Below are positions 1-14,640 of a stretch of 64,000 bases of DNA, one piece after another; position 1 is the first letter of the stretch, and each line of letters opens with the position of its first letter. The DNA is from Symsagittifera roscoffensis (Eukaryota > Xenacoelomorpha > Acoela > Convolutidae), in assembly GCF_963678635.1 (NCBI RefSeq), contig NC_087069.1, positions 9,434,633 to 9,498,632 of the forward strand, in the 5' to 3' direction. Below the pieces are notes generated by a model. That model did not search any database and had not been told where the DNA came from. It saw nothing but the letters and a program-made list of their open reading frames with translations. The position numbers and the translations under genes were made by a program.

Positions 1-1289
1 GCAAAAAATATTCATTTTAACGGTTTGACATTTAGTGACAATTATTCCAGGGCATATCAAGTAATGTAATCTACAGATGACCAAAGTGCGACGAAATTGG
101 GTTCAAATCCGCTCAAATTTCATTGATTAGTCATAATGAGAAAACTTATCCCCGTTGATGTTTTCTTCAATTTTCTTGTTAAAAAGAATATTCATATCAA
201 CGGTTTGCCATTTAGTAACAATTAGTCCAGGATAAATCAAGTAATGGTATCTACAGCTGTCCAAAATGCGACAAAGCCGTTTTTAAACCCGGTCCAAGTT
301 CATAGATTAGTGATATTGTGAAAATTTATGCCTGTTATTGTTTTTAAATGTTCATGTTAGAAAGAATAATCATTTCAACGGTTTGACATTTAGTGACAAT
401 TAGTCCAGGGCATATCAAGTAATGGAATCTACAGATAACCAAAATGCGATAAATCCGCTCAAACTTCATCGATAAGACATAATGGGAAAATTTATCCCCG
501 TTGGTGTTTTCTTAAATTTTCTTGTTATAAAGAATGTTCATTTCAACGGTTTGCCAATTAGTAACAATTTGTCAAGGACTTATCAAGTAGTGGCATCTAA
601 AGTTGTCCAAAATGCGACAAACCCGTGCTCAAATCTGCTCCATTTTCATCGAATAGTGATATTGGGAAAACTTATCCCCGTTGATGTTCTTAAGTCTTTT
701 TGTTAGAAAGCACATCATTTCAGCTGTTTGTCCTTTAGTAACTATTAGTCCAGGGCCTATCAAGTAAGGGCATCTACGCTTGTCCAAAATACGATGAACC
801 ACGTTTCAAATCCGCTCCGATTCCATCGGTTAGTTATATTGGGAAAACTTATCCCTGTTGATGTTTTTAAGTCTTCTTGTAAAAAAAAAAATTCATTTCA
901 ACGGTTTGCCATTTAGTAACAATTAGTCCAGGATAAATCAAGTAATGGTATCTACAGCTGTCCAAAATGCGACAAAGCCGTTTTTAAACCCGCTCCAAGT
1001 TCATAGATTAGTGATATTGTGAAAACTTATGCCTGTTATCGTTTTTAAATGTTCATGTTAGAAAGAATAATCTCTTCAGCGGTTTGACATTTAGTGACAA
1101 TTAGTCCAGGGCATATCAAGTAATGGAATCTACAGATAACCAAAATGCGACAAATCCGCTCAAACTTCATCGATAAGTCATAATGGGAAAATTTATCCCC
1201 GTTGGAGTTTTCTTAAATTTTTTTGTTATAAAGAATGTTCAATTTAACGATTTGCCATTTAGTAACATATCAAGTAATGGCATCTGCAG

Positions 1290-2430
1290 TTGTCGAAAAT
1301 GCTATAAACTCAGGTTCAAATCCACTCCACTTTCATCGATAAGTGATATTGGTAAAACTTATCCCCGTTGATGTTTTCTTAAATTTTCTAGTTAAAAAGA
1401 ATGTTCAGTTTTTTGGTTTGTCATTCAGTAACTATTAGTCTAGAACATATCAAGTAATGGCAGCTACAGTGGTCCAGAATGCGGCAAAGCCGTGATGGTC
1501 CAAATTTAGTGATAATTAGTCCAGGGCATATCAAGTAATTGAATCTACAGATGATCAAAATGCGACAAAATTGGGTTCAATTCCGCTCAAACTTCATCGA
1601 TTAGTCATAATGGTAAAACTTATCCCCGTTGATGTTTTCTAATATTTTGATGTGAAAAGAAAATTCATTTCAACGGTTTGCCAAATAGGAACAATTAGTC
1701 CAGCGCACATCAAGTAATGACCTCTACAGTTGTCCAAAACGCTAGAAACTCGGGTTCAAAACCGCTACTGTCTCATCGATTAGTGAAATTGGGAGAACTT
1801 ATCCCCGTTGATGTTTTTGAGTCTTCTTGTTCAAAATAATATTCATTTCAACGGTTTGCCGTTTAATAACAATTAGTCCAGGACATATCAAGTAATGGCA
1901 TCTGCAGTTGTCAAAAATGCGACAAACACGAGTTCAAATCCGCTCCACTTTCATCGATTAGTGTTATCGGAAAATTTTTTGCTGAAAAGAATACTCATTT
2001 TTGGATTTTGCCATTCAGTAACAGTTAGTCAGGGGCATAACAAGTAATGGCATCTGAAATTGCCCAAAATGCAACAAATCCGGGTCTAAACATGCTCCAA
2101 TTTCATCGATTAATGATAATGGGAAACTTGTCCCAATGATGTTTATAAATTCGTTTGCTAAAACGAGTATTCCTTATAAAAAATTGCAATTAAGCAACCC
2201 TAACTCGAGGACATATCATGAAATATTATCTATGTTGTCCAAGTTGCGGCAAATCTGGTTTCAAATCCCCTCCATATTCCTCGATTAGTGATATTGGCAA
2301 AACTTCACCGTGTTGATATTTTTAAATCTTCGTGTTAAATAAAATTCATATTAACGGTTTGCCAATCAGCAATAATTAGTCCAGGACATGTCAATCAATG
2401 GAATCTACATTTGTCCGAAAAGCGATAAAC
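1290..2430 (+). repeat. Duplicated satellite A segment, copy 1 (about 1.14 kb)
   Basis: This block of about six monomers recurs about 2,594 bp downstream (3,885-5,020) with few differences. Shared unusual landmarks include 'cagttttttggtttgtc', a shortened monomer reading 'gcaaagccgtgatggtcc', the 'catttttggattttgcc' variant and 'aaattgcaa(t/c)taagcaac'. The similarity well exceeds that between random monomers, which implies a segmental duplication inside the array with other monomers between the copies. Confidence 0.8.
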
Positions 2431-3884
2431 CCGGGTTGATATCCGCTGCAATTTCATCGATTAGTGATAATGGGAAAATTAATCCATATTGATGTTTTTA
2501 AAATTTCTTGTTAAAAAGAAAATTCATTCAAACGATTTGTCAGTTAGTAACAAGTAGTCTACGGCATATGAAGTATTGGTATCTAGAGTTGCCCAAAATA
2601 GGACAAACCCGGTTTTCGAAAGCTTTTTTTAAATATTCTTTTCAAGGGTTTGCCATATAATAACAGTTAGTCCTAGGCCTATCAAGTAACGGTATCTACA
2701 GTTGTCCAAAATGCGACCAACTCGAGTTCAAACCCGTTCTGATCATATCGTTTAGTGAGATTGGGAAAAACTATCCCCATTGATGTTTTTGAATCTTCTT
2801 GTTGAAAATAATCTTCATTTGATCGGTTTGCCATTTAATAACAATCAGTCCAGGACATATCAAGTAAAATAAAAACAGCTACAATTGTCCAAAATGTGAC
2901 AAATCCGGGTTCAAACCCGCTCCAATTTCATCGATTAGTGATGTTGGGAAAACCTATCCCCAATGATGTTTTTAAATATACTTGTCAAATAGAACACTCA
3001 TTTCAACGGCATGCCATTTAGTAACAATAATTCCAGATCATATCAAGTAATGGCAGCTACATTTGTTCAGATGCTATAATCTTGGGTTCAAATCCGCAAC
3101 AATTTCATCGACTCGTGATATTGGGAAAACTTGTACCCGTTTTCGTTTACAAGAATTTTCTTTTCAACGGTATGCAAATTAGTAACAATTATTCCAGAGC
3201 GTATCAAGTAAGGGCAGCTACAGTGGTCCAAAATGCGACAAACTTGGGTTCAAATCCGCTCTGATCTTATCGTTTAGTAAAAAAAATATATTTATTTCAA
3301 CGACATAACATTTTAAACAAACAGAGCATATCAAGTAATGACAGCTACAGCTGTGTAGAATGCGAATAACCCGGTTTCAAAACCGCTTCAATTTCATCGA
3401 TTAGTGATATTTGGAAAACTGATCCCCGTTGATGTTTTTGAATGATTTTGTTGAAAAGATTATTCATTTCAAAGGTTTGCCATATAGTTACATTTAGTCC
3501 TGGTTATATCAAGTAACGGTATCTGCAGTTGTCCAAAATGCGATCAAACCGAGTTCAAATCCGGAACAATATCATCGATTATTGATATTTGGAAAGCTTA
3601 TCCCCATTGATGTTTTTAAATCTTTTTTGTTAAAAACAATATTCATTTCAACGGTTTGCCAATAGTAACAATTAGTCCAGCGCATATCAAGTAATGATAT
3701 CTACAGTTGTCCTAAATACTATAAACTCGGGTTCAAAAACGCTCCTGTTTCGTCGTTTAATTATATTGGGAAAAATTATCCCGTTGATGTTTTTAAATCT
3801 TCTTGTTAAAAAAACTATTCCTCTCAACGGTTTGCCCTTTAATAACAATTAGTCCAAGACATATCAAGCAACGGCATCTACGAT

Positions 3885-5020
3885 TGTCAAAAAGGCGATC
3901 AACCTGGGTTCAAATCTGCTCCATTTTCATCGATAAGTGATATTGGTAAAACTTATCCCCGTTGATGTTTTCTTAAATTTTCTAGTTAAAAAGAATGTTC
4001 AGTTTTTTGGTTTGTCATTCAGTAACTATTAGTCTAGAACATATCAAGTAATGGCAGCTACAGTGGTCCAGAATGCGGCAAAGCCGTGATGGTCCAAATT
4101 TAGTGATAATTAGTCCAGGGCATATCAAGTAATGGAATCTACAGATGATCAAAATGCGACAAAATTGGGTTCAATTCCGCTCAAACTTCAGCGATTAGTC
4201 ATAATGGTAAAACTTATCCCCGTTGATGTTTTCTAATATTTTGTTGTTGAAAAGAAAATTCATTTCAACGGTTTGCCAAATAGGAACAATTAGTCCAGCG
4301 CACATCAAGTAATGACCTCTACAGTTGTCCAAAACGCTAGAAACTCGGGTTCAAAACCGCTACTGTCTCATCGATTAGTGAAATTGGGAGAACTTATCCC
4401 CGTTGATGTTTTTGAGTCTTCTTGTTCAAAATAATATTCATTTCAACGGTTTGCCGTTTAATAACAATTAGTCCAGGACATATCAAGTAATGGCATCTGC
4501 AGTTGTCAAAAATGCGACAAACACGAGTTCAAATCCGCTCCACTTTCATCGATTAGTGTTATCGGAAAATTTTTTGCTGAAAAGAATACTCATTTTTGGA
4601 TTTTGCCATTCAGTAACAGTTATCCCGGGGCATAACAAGTAATGACAGCTGAAATTGACAAAATGCAACAAATCCAGGTTTAAACATGCTCCAATTTCAT
4701 CGATTAATGATAATGGGAAACTTGTCCCAATAATGTTTATAAATTCGTTTGCTAAAACGAGTATTCCTTTTAAGAAATTGCAACTAAGCAACCCTAACTC
4801 GAGGGCATATCATGAAATATTATCAATGCTGTCCAAATTGAGACAAACCTGGGTTCAAATCCCCTCCATATTCCTCGATTAGTGATATTGGCAAAACTTC
4901 ACCCTGTTGATGTTTTTAAATCTTCGTGTTAAATGAAATTCATTTCAACGGTTTGCCAATCAGCAATAATTAGTCCAGGACATGTCAATTAATGGAATCT
5001 ACATTTGTCAGAAAAGCGAC
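3885..5020 (+). repeat. Duplicated satellite A segment, copy 2 (about 1.14 kb)
   Basis: Second copy of the block at 1,290-2,430. It has the same order of variant monomers and the same shortened monomer. Small differences, such as an extra 'tt' near 4,243 and altered bases around 4,630-4,660, show that the copies have diverged since duplication. Confidence 0.8.
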
Positions 5021-5689
5021 AAACTTGGGTTCAAATCCGCACTGATTTCATCGGTTAATGAGATTGGGAAAATTTATCCACATTGATGTTTTTAAATCTT
5101 TTTTTTGATAAAAAGAATTTTCTTTTCAACGGTTTGCCAATTAGTAACAATTAGTCCAGCGCAATTCAAGTAGTGACATCTACAGTTGTCCAAAATGCTA
5201 TAAACCCGAGTTCAAAACCGCTGCAAATCCATCGAATAGTGATATTGGAAAAACTTAACCCCATTGAGGTTTTGAAAACTTCTTGTTAAAAAGAATATTC
5301 ATTTCAATGGCAAGCCAATTGAAAACAATTAGTCCAGAGCATATCAAGTAATCGCAGCTACAGTTGTTCAAAATGCGGCAAACCCGGATACAAAAGGGGG
5401 GGATATCAGACATGGCATCTACTGTTGTCCAAATTGCGACAAAACCGGATAGAAAAAAACCGCCGCAATTTCATCGATTAGTGATATTGGGAAAAATTAC
5501 TGCAATTGCTGATTTTAAAGTTTTTTCTTAAAAAATAATATACAGCTCAACGTTTGCCAATTAGTAACAATTAGTTCAGCGCAAATCAAGTAATGACATC
5601 TATAGTTGTCTAAAATGCTATAAACCCGTGTTCAAAACAGCTGCAACTTAAACGGTTAGTAATTTTGGAAAAACTTAACCCCATTGATG

Positions 5690-6000
5690 TTTTGAAAACT
5701 TCTTATGAAAATAATTTTCTTTCAATGAAAAATTCTATGAAAACTTTTGAAAACTTCTTATGAAAATAAAATTATTTTCAATGGTTTGCCATTTAATAAT
5801 AACAAGTCCAGAGATTATCAAGTAATGGCAGCTATAGTGGTCCAAAACTCGACAAACTAGGGTTCAAATCCACTCTGATTTCATCGTTTAATGAGATTGA
5901 GAAAATTTATCCATGTTGATATTTTTAAAACTTCTTATGAAAATAATTTTCTTTTCAATGAAAAATTCTATGAAAACTTTTGAAAACTTCTTATGAAAAT
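5690..6000 (+). repeat. Two consecutive satellite A monomers with a 55-56 bp internal duplication
   Basis: In the monomer at about 5,690-5,800 the segment beginning 'ttttgaaaacttcttatg' is repeated after 55 bp (5,690 and 5,745). The next monomer (about 5,922-6,000) carries the same insertion at the same place. The extra sequence is AT-rich. The shared insertion indicates that one of these two monomers is a copy of the other. Confidence 0.75.
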
Positions 6001-9000
6001 AATATTCATTTCAACGGTATTCCATTTAGTAACAATTAGTCCAGAGCATATCAAGTAATGGCAGCTACATTTTTCCAAAGCCGACAAACTCGGATACAAA
6101 ACCGCCGCAATTTCATCGATTAGTGATATTGGGAAAACTTATCCCCTTTGAAGTTTCTAAATCTTTTTTTGCTAAATTTTTTTTTCTGTTCAATTAGTAA
6201 CAATTAGTCCAGCGCAAATCAAGTAACGACATCAACAGTTGTCCAGAATGCTATAAACACGGGTTCAAAACTGCTCCAGTTTCATCGATTATTTATATTG
6301 GAAAAAACTTATCCCAGTTGATGACTTCTTACCTCTTCTTGTTGAAAAGAATATTCATCCAAAGTAGTAACAATTAGTCCAAAACATATCAAGTAAAGTA
6401 ATCTACAGCTGTCAGAAGTGCGACAAACCCGGGTTCAAAACTGCTCCAGTTTCATCGATTAGTGATATCGGGAAAACTTAACTCCGTTGATGTTTTTAAA
6501 TCTTCTTTTTAAAACGAATACTCATTTCAGCTGTTTGCCATTTAGTAAGAAATATTTCTGACATAATGGTATCCACATTTGTCCAAAAAAGGACAAACTC
6601 GGGATCAAGTCCGCTCTGATCTCATCGTTTAGTGATATTGGGAAAACTTGTCCCCATTAAATTTGTTAAATTTTCTTGTTAGAAAAAAATTGAATCCAAC
6701 GGTTCGTCATTTACTAGCAACTAGTACGGAGCACTTCAAGTAATGGCATATATAGATGTCCAAAGTGCGAGAAACCTCTCTAACCCGCTCCAGTTTTATC
6801 GATTAGTGATAATGGGGAAACTGATCCCCGTTTTGGTTTTCGAAAGTTTTTGTTGAAAAGAATATTCATTTCAAGGGTTTGCCATATATCAACAGTTAGT
6901 CCTAGGCATATCAAGTAACGGTATCTACAGTTGCCCAAAATGCGACAAATCCGGGTTCAAATCTGCTCCAATTTCATCGATTAGTGATGTTGGGAAAACT
7001 TATCCCCAACGATGTTTCTAAATCGACTTGTCAAAAAGAATCATCATTTCAATGGCATGTCACTTAGTCCAGGTTCTATCAAGTAGTAGCAGCTAAAATT
7101 GTTCAAGATGGTATAATCTCGGGTTCAAATCCCCAACAATTTCATCGATTTGTGATATTGGAAAAAATATATGAGTTTCCGTTAAAAAGAATTTTCATTT
7201 CAACGATATGCCTTTTAGTAAAATTAGTCTAGAGCACATCAACTAATGGCAGCTACAGTGGTCCACAATGCGGCAAACCCGGGTTCAAATCCGCTCTGAT
7301 CTCATCGTTTAGTGAGATTTGGAAAACTTATCACTGTTGATGTTTTTAAAATTTCTTGTTAAAAAGAATAATCATTTCAACGGCATGCCATTTAGTAACA
7401 ATTAGTCCAGAGCATATCAAGTAATAGCAGCTACAGTTGTCCACAGTGCGAATAACCCGGGTTCAAAACTGCTGCAGTTTCATCGATTAGTGATATTTGG
7501 AAAACTGATCCCGTTGATGTTTTTGAATGATTTTGTTAAGAAGATTGTTCATTTCAAAGGTTTGCCATATAGTAACTTTTAGTCCTGGGCATATCAAGTA
7601 ACGGTATCTACAGATTTCCAAAATGCGACAAACTCGGGTTCAAATCCGCTCTGATGTCATGATTTAATGAGATTGAGAAAACTTATCCCCGTTGATGTTT
7701 TTATAACTTCTTGTTAAAAAGATTATTTATTTCAACGACATGCCATTTAAAAACAATTAGAGCATATCAAGTAATGGCAGCTACAGTTGTCCAGAGTGCG
7801 ACTAACCCGGGCTCAAATCCAGTCCAATATCATCGATTAGTGATATTGGAAAAATTGATCCCCAACGATGTTTTTAAAACTTCTTTTCAAAAAGAAAACT
7901 CATTTCAACGGCATGCCGTTGAGTAACAAATAGTCCAGAGCATATCAAGTAATGGCAGCTACAGTGGTCCAAAATGCTACCAATTCGGGTTCAAATCCGC
8001 TCTGACCTTATCGTTTAGTGAGATTGATAAAAACTATCCCCGTTAATGTTTTTTAATCCTCTTGTTGAAAACAATAATCCTTTCAACAGTTTGCCATTTA
8101 ATAACAATTAGTTCCGGACATACCAAGTAATGGCATCTACAGTTGTCAAAAATGCGACAATCACGATTTCAAATCTGCTCCATTTTCATCGATTAGTGAT
8201 ATTGGGAATATTTTTTTCAACGGTTTGCCATTTAATAACAATTAGTCCAGGCCATATCAAGTAGTGGCATCTACAATTGTCAAAAATGCGACAAACCCGA
8301 GTTCAGATCCGCTCCACTTTCATCGAATAGTGATATTGGGAAAACATATCCCCGTTGATGTTTGCTCAATTTTTTTGTCAAAAGGAGTTTTAAATTTAAT
8401 TGTTTGCCATTTAGAAAAAATTAGTCCAGAGCAATTCAAAGAAAGGCAGCTACAGTGGTCCAGAATGCGACAAACCCGGGTTCAATACCGCTCCAATTTC
8501 ATCGATTAGTGATATTGGGAAAACTTATCCTAATGAAATTTTCAAATTTTCTTGTCAAAAAGAATGCTCATTTCGGCGGCATGCCATTTAGTAACATTTA
8601 GTCTAGAGCGTATCAAGTAATGGCAGCTACGGTTGTTCAAGATGCTATAATCTCGGATTCATATCCGCAACAATTTCATCAATTTGTGATTTTGGAAAAA
8701 CCGTTTTCGTTTAAAAGAATGTTCATTTCAACGGTATGCCATTTAGTAACAATTAGTCCAGAGCACATCAAGTAATGGCAGCTACAGTGGTCCCAAATGC
8801 GTCAAATTTGGGTTCAAATCCGCTCTGATCTCATCGTTTAGTGAGATTGCGAAAACTTATCCCTGTTGAAATTTTCAAAACTTCTTGTTAAAAATAATAT
8901 TCATTTCAACGACATGCCATTTAAAAACAATAAGAGCATTGAAGTAATGGCAGCTCCAGTTGTCCAGAGTGCGACTAACCTGGATTCAAAAACTCTCCAG

Positions 9001-12000
9001 TTTCGTCGATTAGTTATATCGGGAAAATGATCCCATTGATGTTTTTGAATCATCTTGTTAAAAAAACATTACTCTCAACGGTTTGCCATATAAAAATAAT
9101 TAGGCCAGGACATATCAAGTAACGGCATCTACGATTCTCAAAAATTCGACAAACCCGAGTTCAGATCCGCTCCAGTTTCATCGATTAGTGATATTGGAAA
9201 ACTTGTCCCCGTTGATGTTTTCTTAAATCTTCTCGTTTCAATTATCAGAATATTCAATTTAATGGTTTTCCATTTATTAACAATAAGTCCAGTGCATATC
9301 AAGTAATGGAATCTACAGTTGTCTAAAATGCGACAAACCCCGGTTCAGATCCGCACCAATTTCATCGATTTGTGAAATATTTTTAAAAAATATCCCCGTT
9401 GATGTTTTCTCAAAATTTCTAGTTAAAAAGAATAATCAATTTATTGGTTTGCCATTTAGTAACTATTAGTCTAGAACAAATCAAGTAATGGCAGCTACAG
9501 TGGTCCAGAATACGACAAACTCGGGTTTAAATCCGCTCTGATTTCATCAGTTGATTGAGATGTTTCAATGAGATCGAGAAAACTTATCCTCGTTGATATT
9601 TTCAAATGTCTTGTTCAAAAGAATAATCATTTCAACGTCATGCCATTTAGTAAAAATTAGTCCAGAGAATATCAAGTAATGGCAGCTACAGTTGTACAAA
9701 GTCCGACAAAACCGGATACAAAACAGCAGCAATTTCATCGATTAGTGATATTGGGGAAATTTATCCCCATTGATGTTATTAAATCTCTTTTGTTAAAAAG
9801 AATATTAAGTTCAAAAGTTTGCCAATTAGTAACAAATAGTCCAGCGCAATTCAAGTAATGACATCTACAGTTGTCCAAAATGCTATAAACCCGAATTCAA
9901 AACTGCTGCAAAATCGTCAACTTGTGATGTTGGAAAAAACTTAACCCTATTGATATTTCAAAAACTTCTTGTTAAAAATAATATTCATTTCAACGGTTTA
10001 CCATTTAGTAATATTTAGTCTGGACATATTAAGTAATGACTTCTACAGTTGTCCAAATTGCAAAAAGCCAGTTTCAAACCCACTTCAATTTCATCGATTA
10101 GTGATATTGGGAAAACTTATCCCAGTTGATGATTTCTTAAATCTTCTTGTTGAAAAGAATATTCAACTTACCGGTCTGCAAATTAGTTACAATTAAAACA
10201 GAGCATATCAAGTAAAAGCAGCTACGGTTGTCCAAAGCTGACAGACTTGGATATAAAACCGCTTCAATTTCATCGATTAGTGACATTTGGAAAACTTATC
10301 CCCATTGTGTTTTTGAATCTTTTTTTGTTAAAAAGAATTTTCTTTTCAACGGCGTGCCATTTAGTAGCAGTTAGTCCAAATCATGTCAAGTAAAAGCAGC
10401 TACATTTGTCTAAAGCCGACAAACTCGGATACAAAACCGCCGCAAGTTTATTGATTATGGATATTGGGAAAACTTATCCCCATTGATGTTTTAAAACCTT
10501 TTTTGTTAAAAAATATCAGTTCAACGGTTTGCCAATTAGTAAACACGGGTTCAAAACTGCTCTAGTTTCATCGGTTAGTTAATTTGGAAAAAGTTATTCC
10601 GGTTGATGTTAGTAAATGTTGTTGTTAAAAATATATTCATTTCAACGATTTGCCATTCAATAACATTTAGTCCAGGACATTTCAAGTAATGGCATCTACA
10701 GTTGTCCAAAACGCGACAAACCCGAGTACAGATTCGCTCCAGTTTCATCGATTAGTGATATTGGAAAAAACTTAACCCTATTGATATTTCAAAAATTTCT
10801 TGTTAAAAGTAAAATTCAGTTCAACGTTTTACCCCTTAGTAATATTTAGTCCAGACATATCAAGTAATGACTTCTACAGTTGTCCAAGTTGCGAAAAAGC
10901 CAACTTCAAACACGCTTCAGTTTCATCGATTAGTGATATTGGGAAAACTTATCCCAGTTGATGATTTCTTAAATCTTCTTGTTGAAAAGAATATTCAACT
11001 AACTGGTCTGCAAATTAGTAACAAGTAGTACAGAGCATATCAAGTAAAAGCAGCTACAGTTGTCCAAAGCCGACAAACTCGGATACAAAACCGCTTCAAT
11101 TTCATCGATTAGTGACATTTGGAAAAAATTTAACCCTTTTGATTTTTCAAAAACTTCTTGTTAAAAATAATATTCAGTTCAGCGACTACCATTTAGTAAT
11201 ATTTAGTCCGGACATATCAAGTAATGACATCTACAGTTGTCCAAATTGCAAAAAAGCCAGTTTCAAACCCACTTCAGTTTGATCGATTAGTGATATTGGG
11301 AAAACTTATCCCAGTTGACGATTTCGTAAATCTTCTTGTTGAAAAGAATATTCAACTTACCGGTCTGCAAATTAGTAACAATTAGTACAGAGCATTTCAA
11401 ATAAAAGCAGCTACAGTTGTCCAAAGCCCACAAACTCGGATACAAAACCGCTTCAATTTCATCGATTAGTGACATTTGGAAAACTTATCCCCATTGTGTT
11501 TTCAAATCTTTTTTTCTTGAAAAGAATATTCATTTCAACGGCGTGCCATTTAGTAGCAATTAGTCCAAAGCATGTCAAGTAAAAGCAGCTACAGTTGTCA
11601 AAAACCGACAAAATCGGATACAAAACCGCCGCAAGTTCATCGATTAGTTTATTTGGAGAAAGTTATTCCGGTTGATGTTAGTAAATCTTCCTGTTAAAAA
11701 AATATTCATTTCAACGATTTGCCCAGGACATTTCAAGTAATGGCATCTACAGTTGTCCAAAACGCGACAAACCAGAGTACGAACTAGCTCCAGTTTCATT
11801 GATTAATGATATTGGAAAAAATTTAACCCTATTGATATTTCAAAAACTTCTTGTTAAAAATAATATTCATTTCAACGACTACCATTTAGTTCTATTTAGT
11901 CCGGACATATCAAGTAATGACATCTACAGTTGTCCACTTTGCAAAAAAGCCAGTATCAAACCCGCTTCAGTTTCATCGATTAGTGATATTGAGAAAACTT

Positions 12001-12700
12001 ATGCCAGTTGATGATTTCTTAAATCTTCTTGTTGAAAAGAATATTCAACTTACCGGTCTGCAAGTTAGTTACAGTTAGTACAGAGCATATCAAGTAAAAG
12101 CAGCTACAGTTGTCCAAAGCCGACAAACTCGGATATAAAACCGTTTCAATATCATCGATTAGTGATATTTGGAAAACTTATCCTCATTGATGTTTTTAAA
12201 TTTTTTTTTGCTTAAAAAGACTGGATTAATCATTTCATCGGCGTGACATTTAGTAGCAATTAGTCCAGAGCATGTCAAGTAAAAACAGCTAAAGTAGTCC
12301 AAAGCCGACAAACTCGGATACAAAACTGCTTCAATTTAGTCGATACAAAACCGACAAACTCGGATACAAAACCGCTTCAATTTCAGCGATTAGTGACATT
12401 TGGAAAACTTATCCCCATTGTTAAAAAGAATATTCATTTCAACGGCGTGCCATTTAGTAGCAATTAGTCCAAAGCATGTCAAGTAAAAGCAGCTACAGTT
12501 TTCTAAAGCCGAAAAACTCGGATACAAAACCGCCGCAAGTTCATCGATTAGTTAATTTGGAGAATGTTATTCCGGTTGATGTTAGTAAATCTTCCTGTTA
12601 AAAAAATATTCATTTCAACGATTTGCCATTTAACAACATTTAGTCCAGGACATTTCAAGTAGTGGCATCTACAGTTGCCCAAAACGCGACAAACCAGAGT

Positions 12701-14640
12701 ACAGATCCGCTTCAGTTTCATTGATTAGTGATCTTGGGAAAAACTTGACCCTATTGATATTTCAAAAACTTCTTGTTAAAAATAATATTCATTTCAACGG
12801 TTTACCATTTAGTAATATTTAGTCCGGACATATCAAGTATTGACATCTACAGTTGTCAAAAATGCGGGAAACCCGAGTTCAAATCCGCCCCAATTCCATC
12901 GATTAGAGAGAATGTTGAAAATTATCCCTGTTGATAATTTTAAATTGTTTTTGCTGAAACGAATATTCATTTCAACGGTTTGACATTTAGTAACAACCAA
13001 TCCAGGGCATATCAAGTATTGGCATCTAAATTTGTCCAAAAAACGACAAATCGGGTTCAAATCCGCTCCAATTTTGTCAGTTAAAGATATTGAGGAAACT
13101 TTTCCCATTGATGTTTTTTTTTTTCAAATTTGTTTGCTAAAAAGAGTATTCAATTTAACAGTTTGCCATTAGGAAAACCTAAGTCCATTGCATATCATGA
13201 AATATTATCTAAAGTTGTCCAAAATGCGATAAACCCGGGTTCAAATCCGCTCCAATTTCATCGATTAGTGATAGTGGCAAAAAAAACTTCTCACCGTTGA
13301 TGTTCTTAAATCTTCCTGTTAAAAAAATATGCATTTTAACGATTTGCCATTCAATAACAATTAGTCCAGGACATTTCAAGTAATGGCATCTACAGTTGTC
13401 CAAAACGCGACAAACCAGAGTACAGATTCGCTCCAGTTTCATCGATTAGTGATATTGGAAAAAACTTGACCCTATTGATATTTCAAAAACTTCTTGTTAA
13501 AAATAATATTCATTTCAACGGTTTACCATTTAGTAATATTTAGTTCGGACATATCAAGTATTGACATCTACAGTTGTCCAATTTGCAAAAAAAGCCAGTA
13601 TCAAACCCGCTTCAGTTTCATCGATTAGTGATATTGGGAAAACTTATCCCAGTTGATGATTTCTTAAATCTTCTTGTTGAAAAGAATATTCAACTTACCG
13701 GTCTGCTAATTAGTTACAATTAGTAGAGAGCTTATCAAGTAAAAGCAGCCACAATGACCAAAGCCGATTACAGATCCGTTTCAGTTTCATTGATTAGTGA
13801 TCTTGGGAAAAACTTGACCCTATTGATATTTCAAAAACTTCTTGTTAAAAATAATATTCATTTCAACGGTTTACCATTTAGTAATATTTAGTCCGGACAT
13901 ATCAAGTATTGACATCTACAGTTGTCAAAAATGCGGGAAACCCGAGTTCAAATCCGCCCCAATTCCATCGATTAGAGAGAATGTTGAAAATTATCCCTGT
14001 TGATAATTTTAAATTGTTTTTGCTGAAACGAATATTCATTTCAACGGTTTGACATTTAGTAACAACCAATCCAGGGCATATCAAGTATTGGCATCTAAAT
14101 TTGTCCAAAAAACGACAAATCGGGTTCAATTCCGCTCCAATTTTGTCAGTTAAAGATATTGAGGAAACTTTTCCATTGATGTTTTTTTTTCAAATTTGTT
14201 TGCTAAAAAGAGTATTCAATTTAACAGTTTGCCATTAGGAAAACCTAAGTCCATTGCATATCATGAAATATTATCTAAATTTGTCCAAAATGCGATAAAC
14301 CCGGGTTCAAATCCGCTCCAATTTCATCGATTAGTGATAGTGGCAAAAAAAACTTCTCACCGTTGATGTTAGTAAATCTTCCTGTTAAAAAAATATTCAT
14401 TTCAACGATTTGCCATTCAATAACAATTAGTCCAGGACATTTCAAGTAATGGCATCTACAGTTGTCCAAAACGCGACAAACCAGAGTACAAATTCGCTCC
14501 AGTTTCATCGATTAGTGATATTGGAAAAAACTTGACCCTATTGATATTTCAAAAACTTCTTGTTAAAAATAATATTCATTTCAACGGTTTACCATTTAGT
14601 AATATTTAGTCCGGACATATCAAGTATTGACATCTACAGT
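12701..14640 (+). repeat. Higher-order repeat, six-monomer unit of about 1,069 bp, two copies
   Basis: Copy 1 runs from about 12,701 to 13,769 and copy 2 from about 13,770 to 14,640. The two are nearly identical: 'acagatccg' at 12,701 and 13,770, and an unusual monomer with 'caaaaaacgacaaatcggg' in both. Six times 178 is 1,068. Copy 2 is cut short by a deletion near 14,640 between two 'cagttg' words. Confidence 0.85.
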
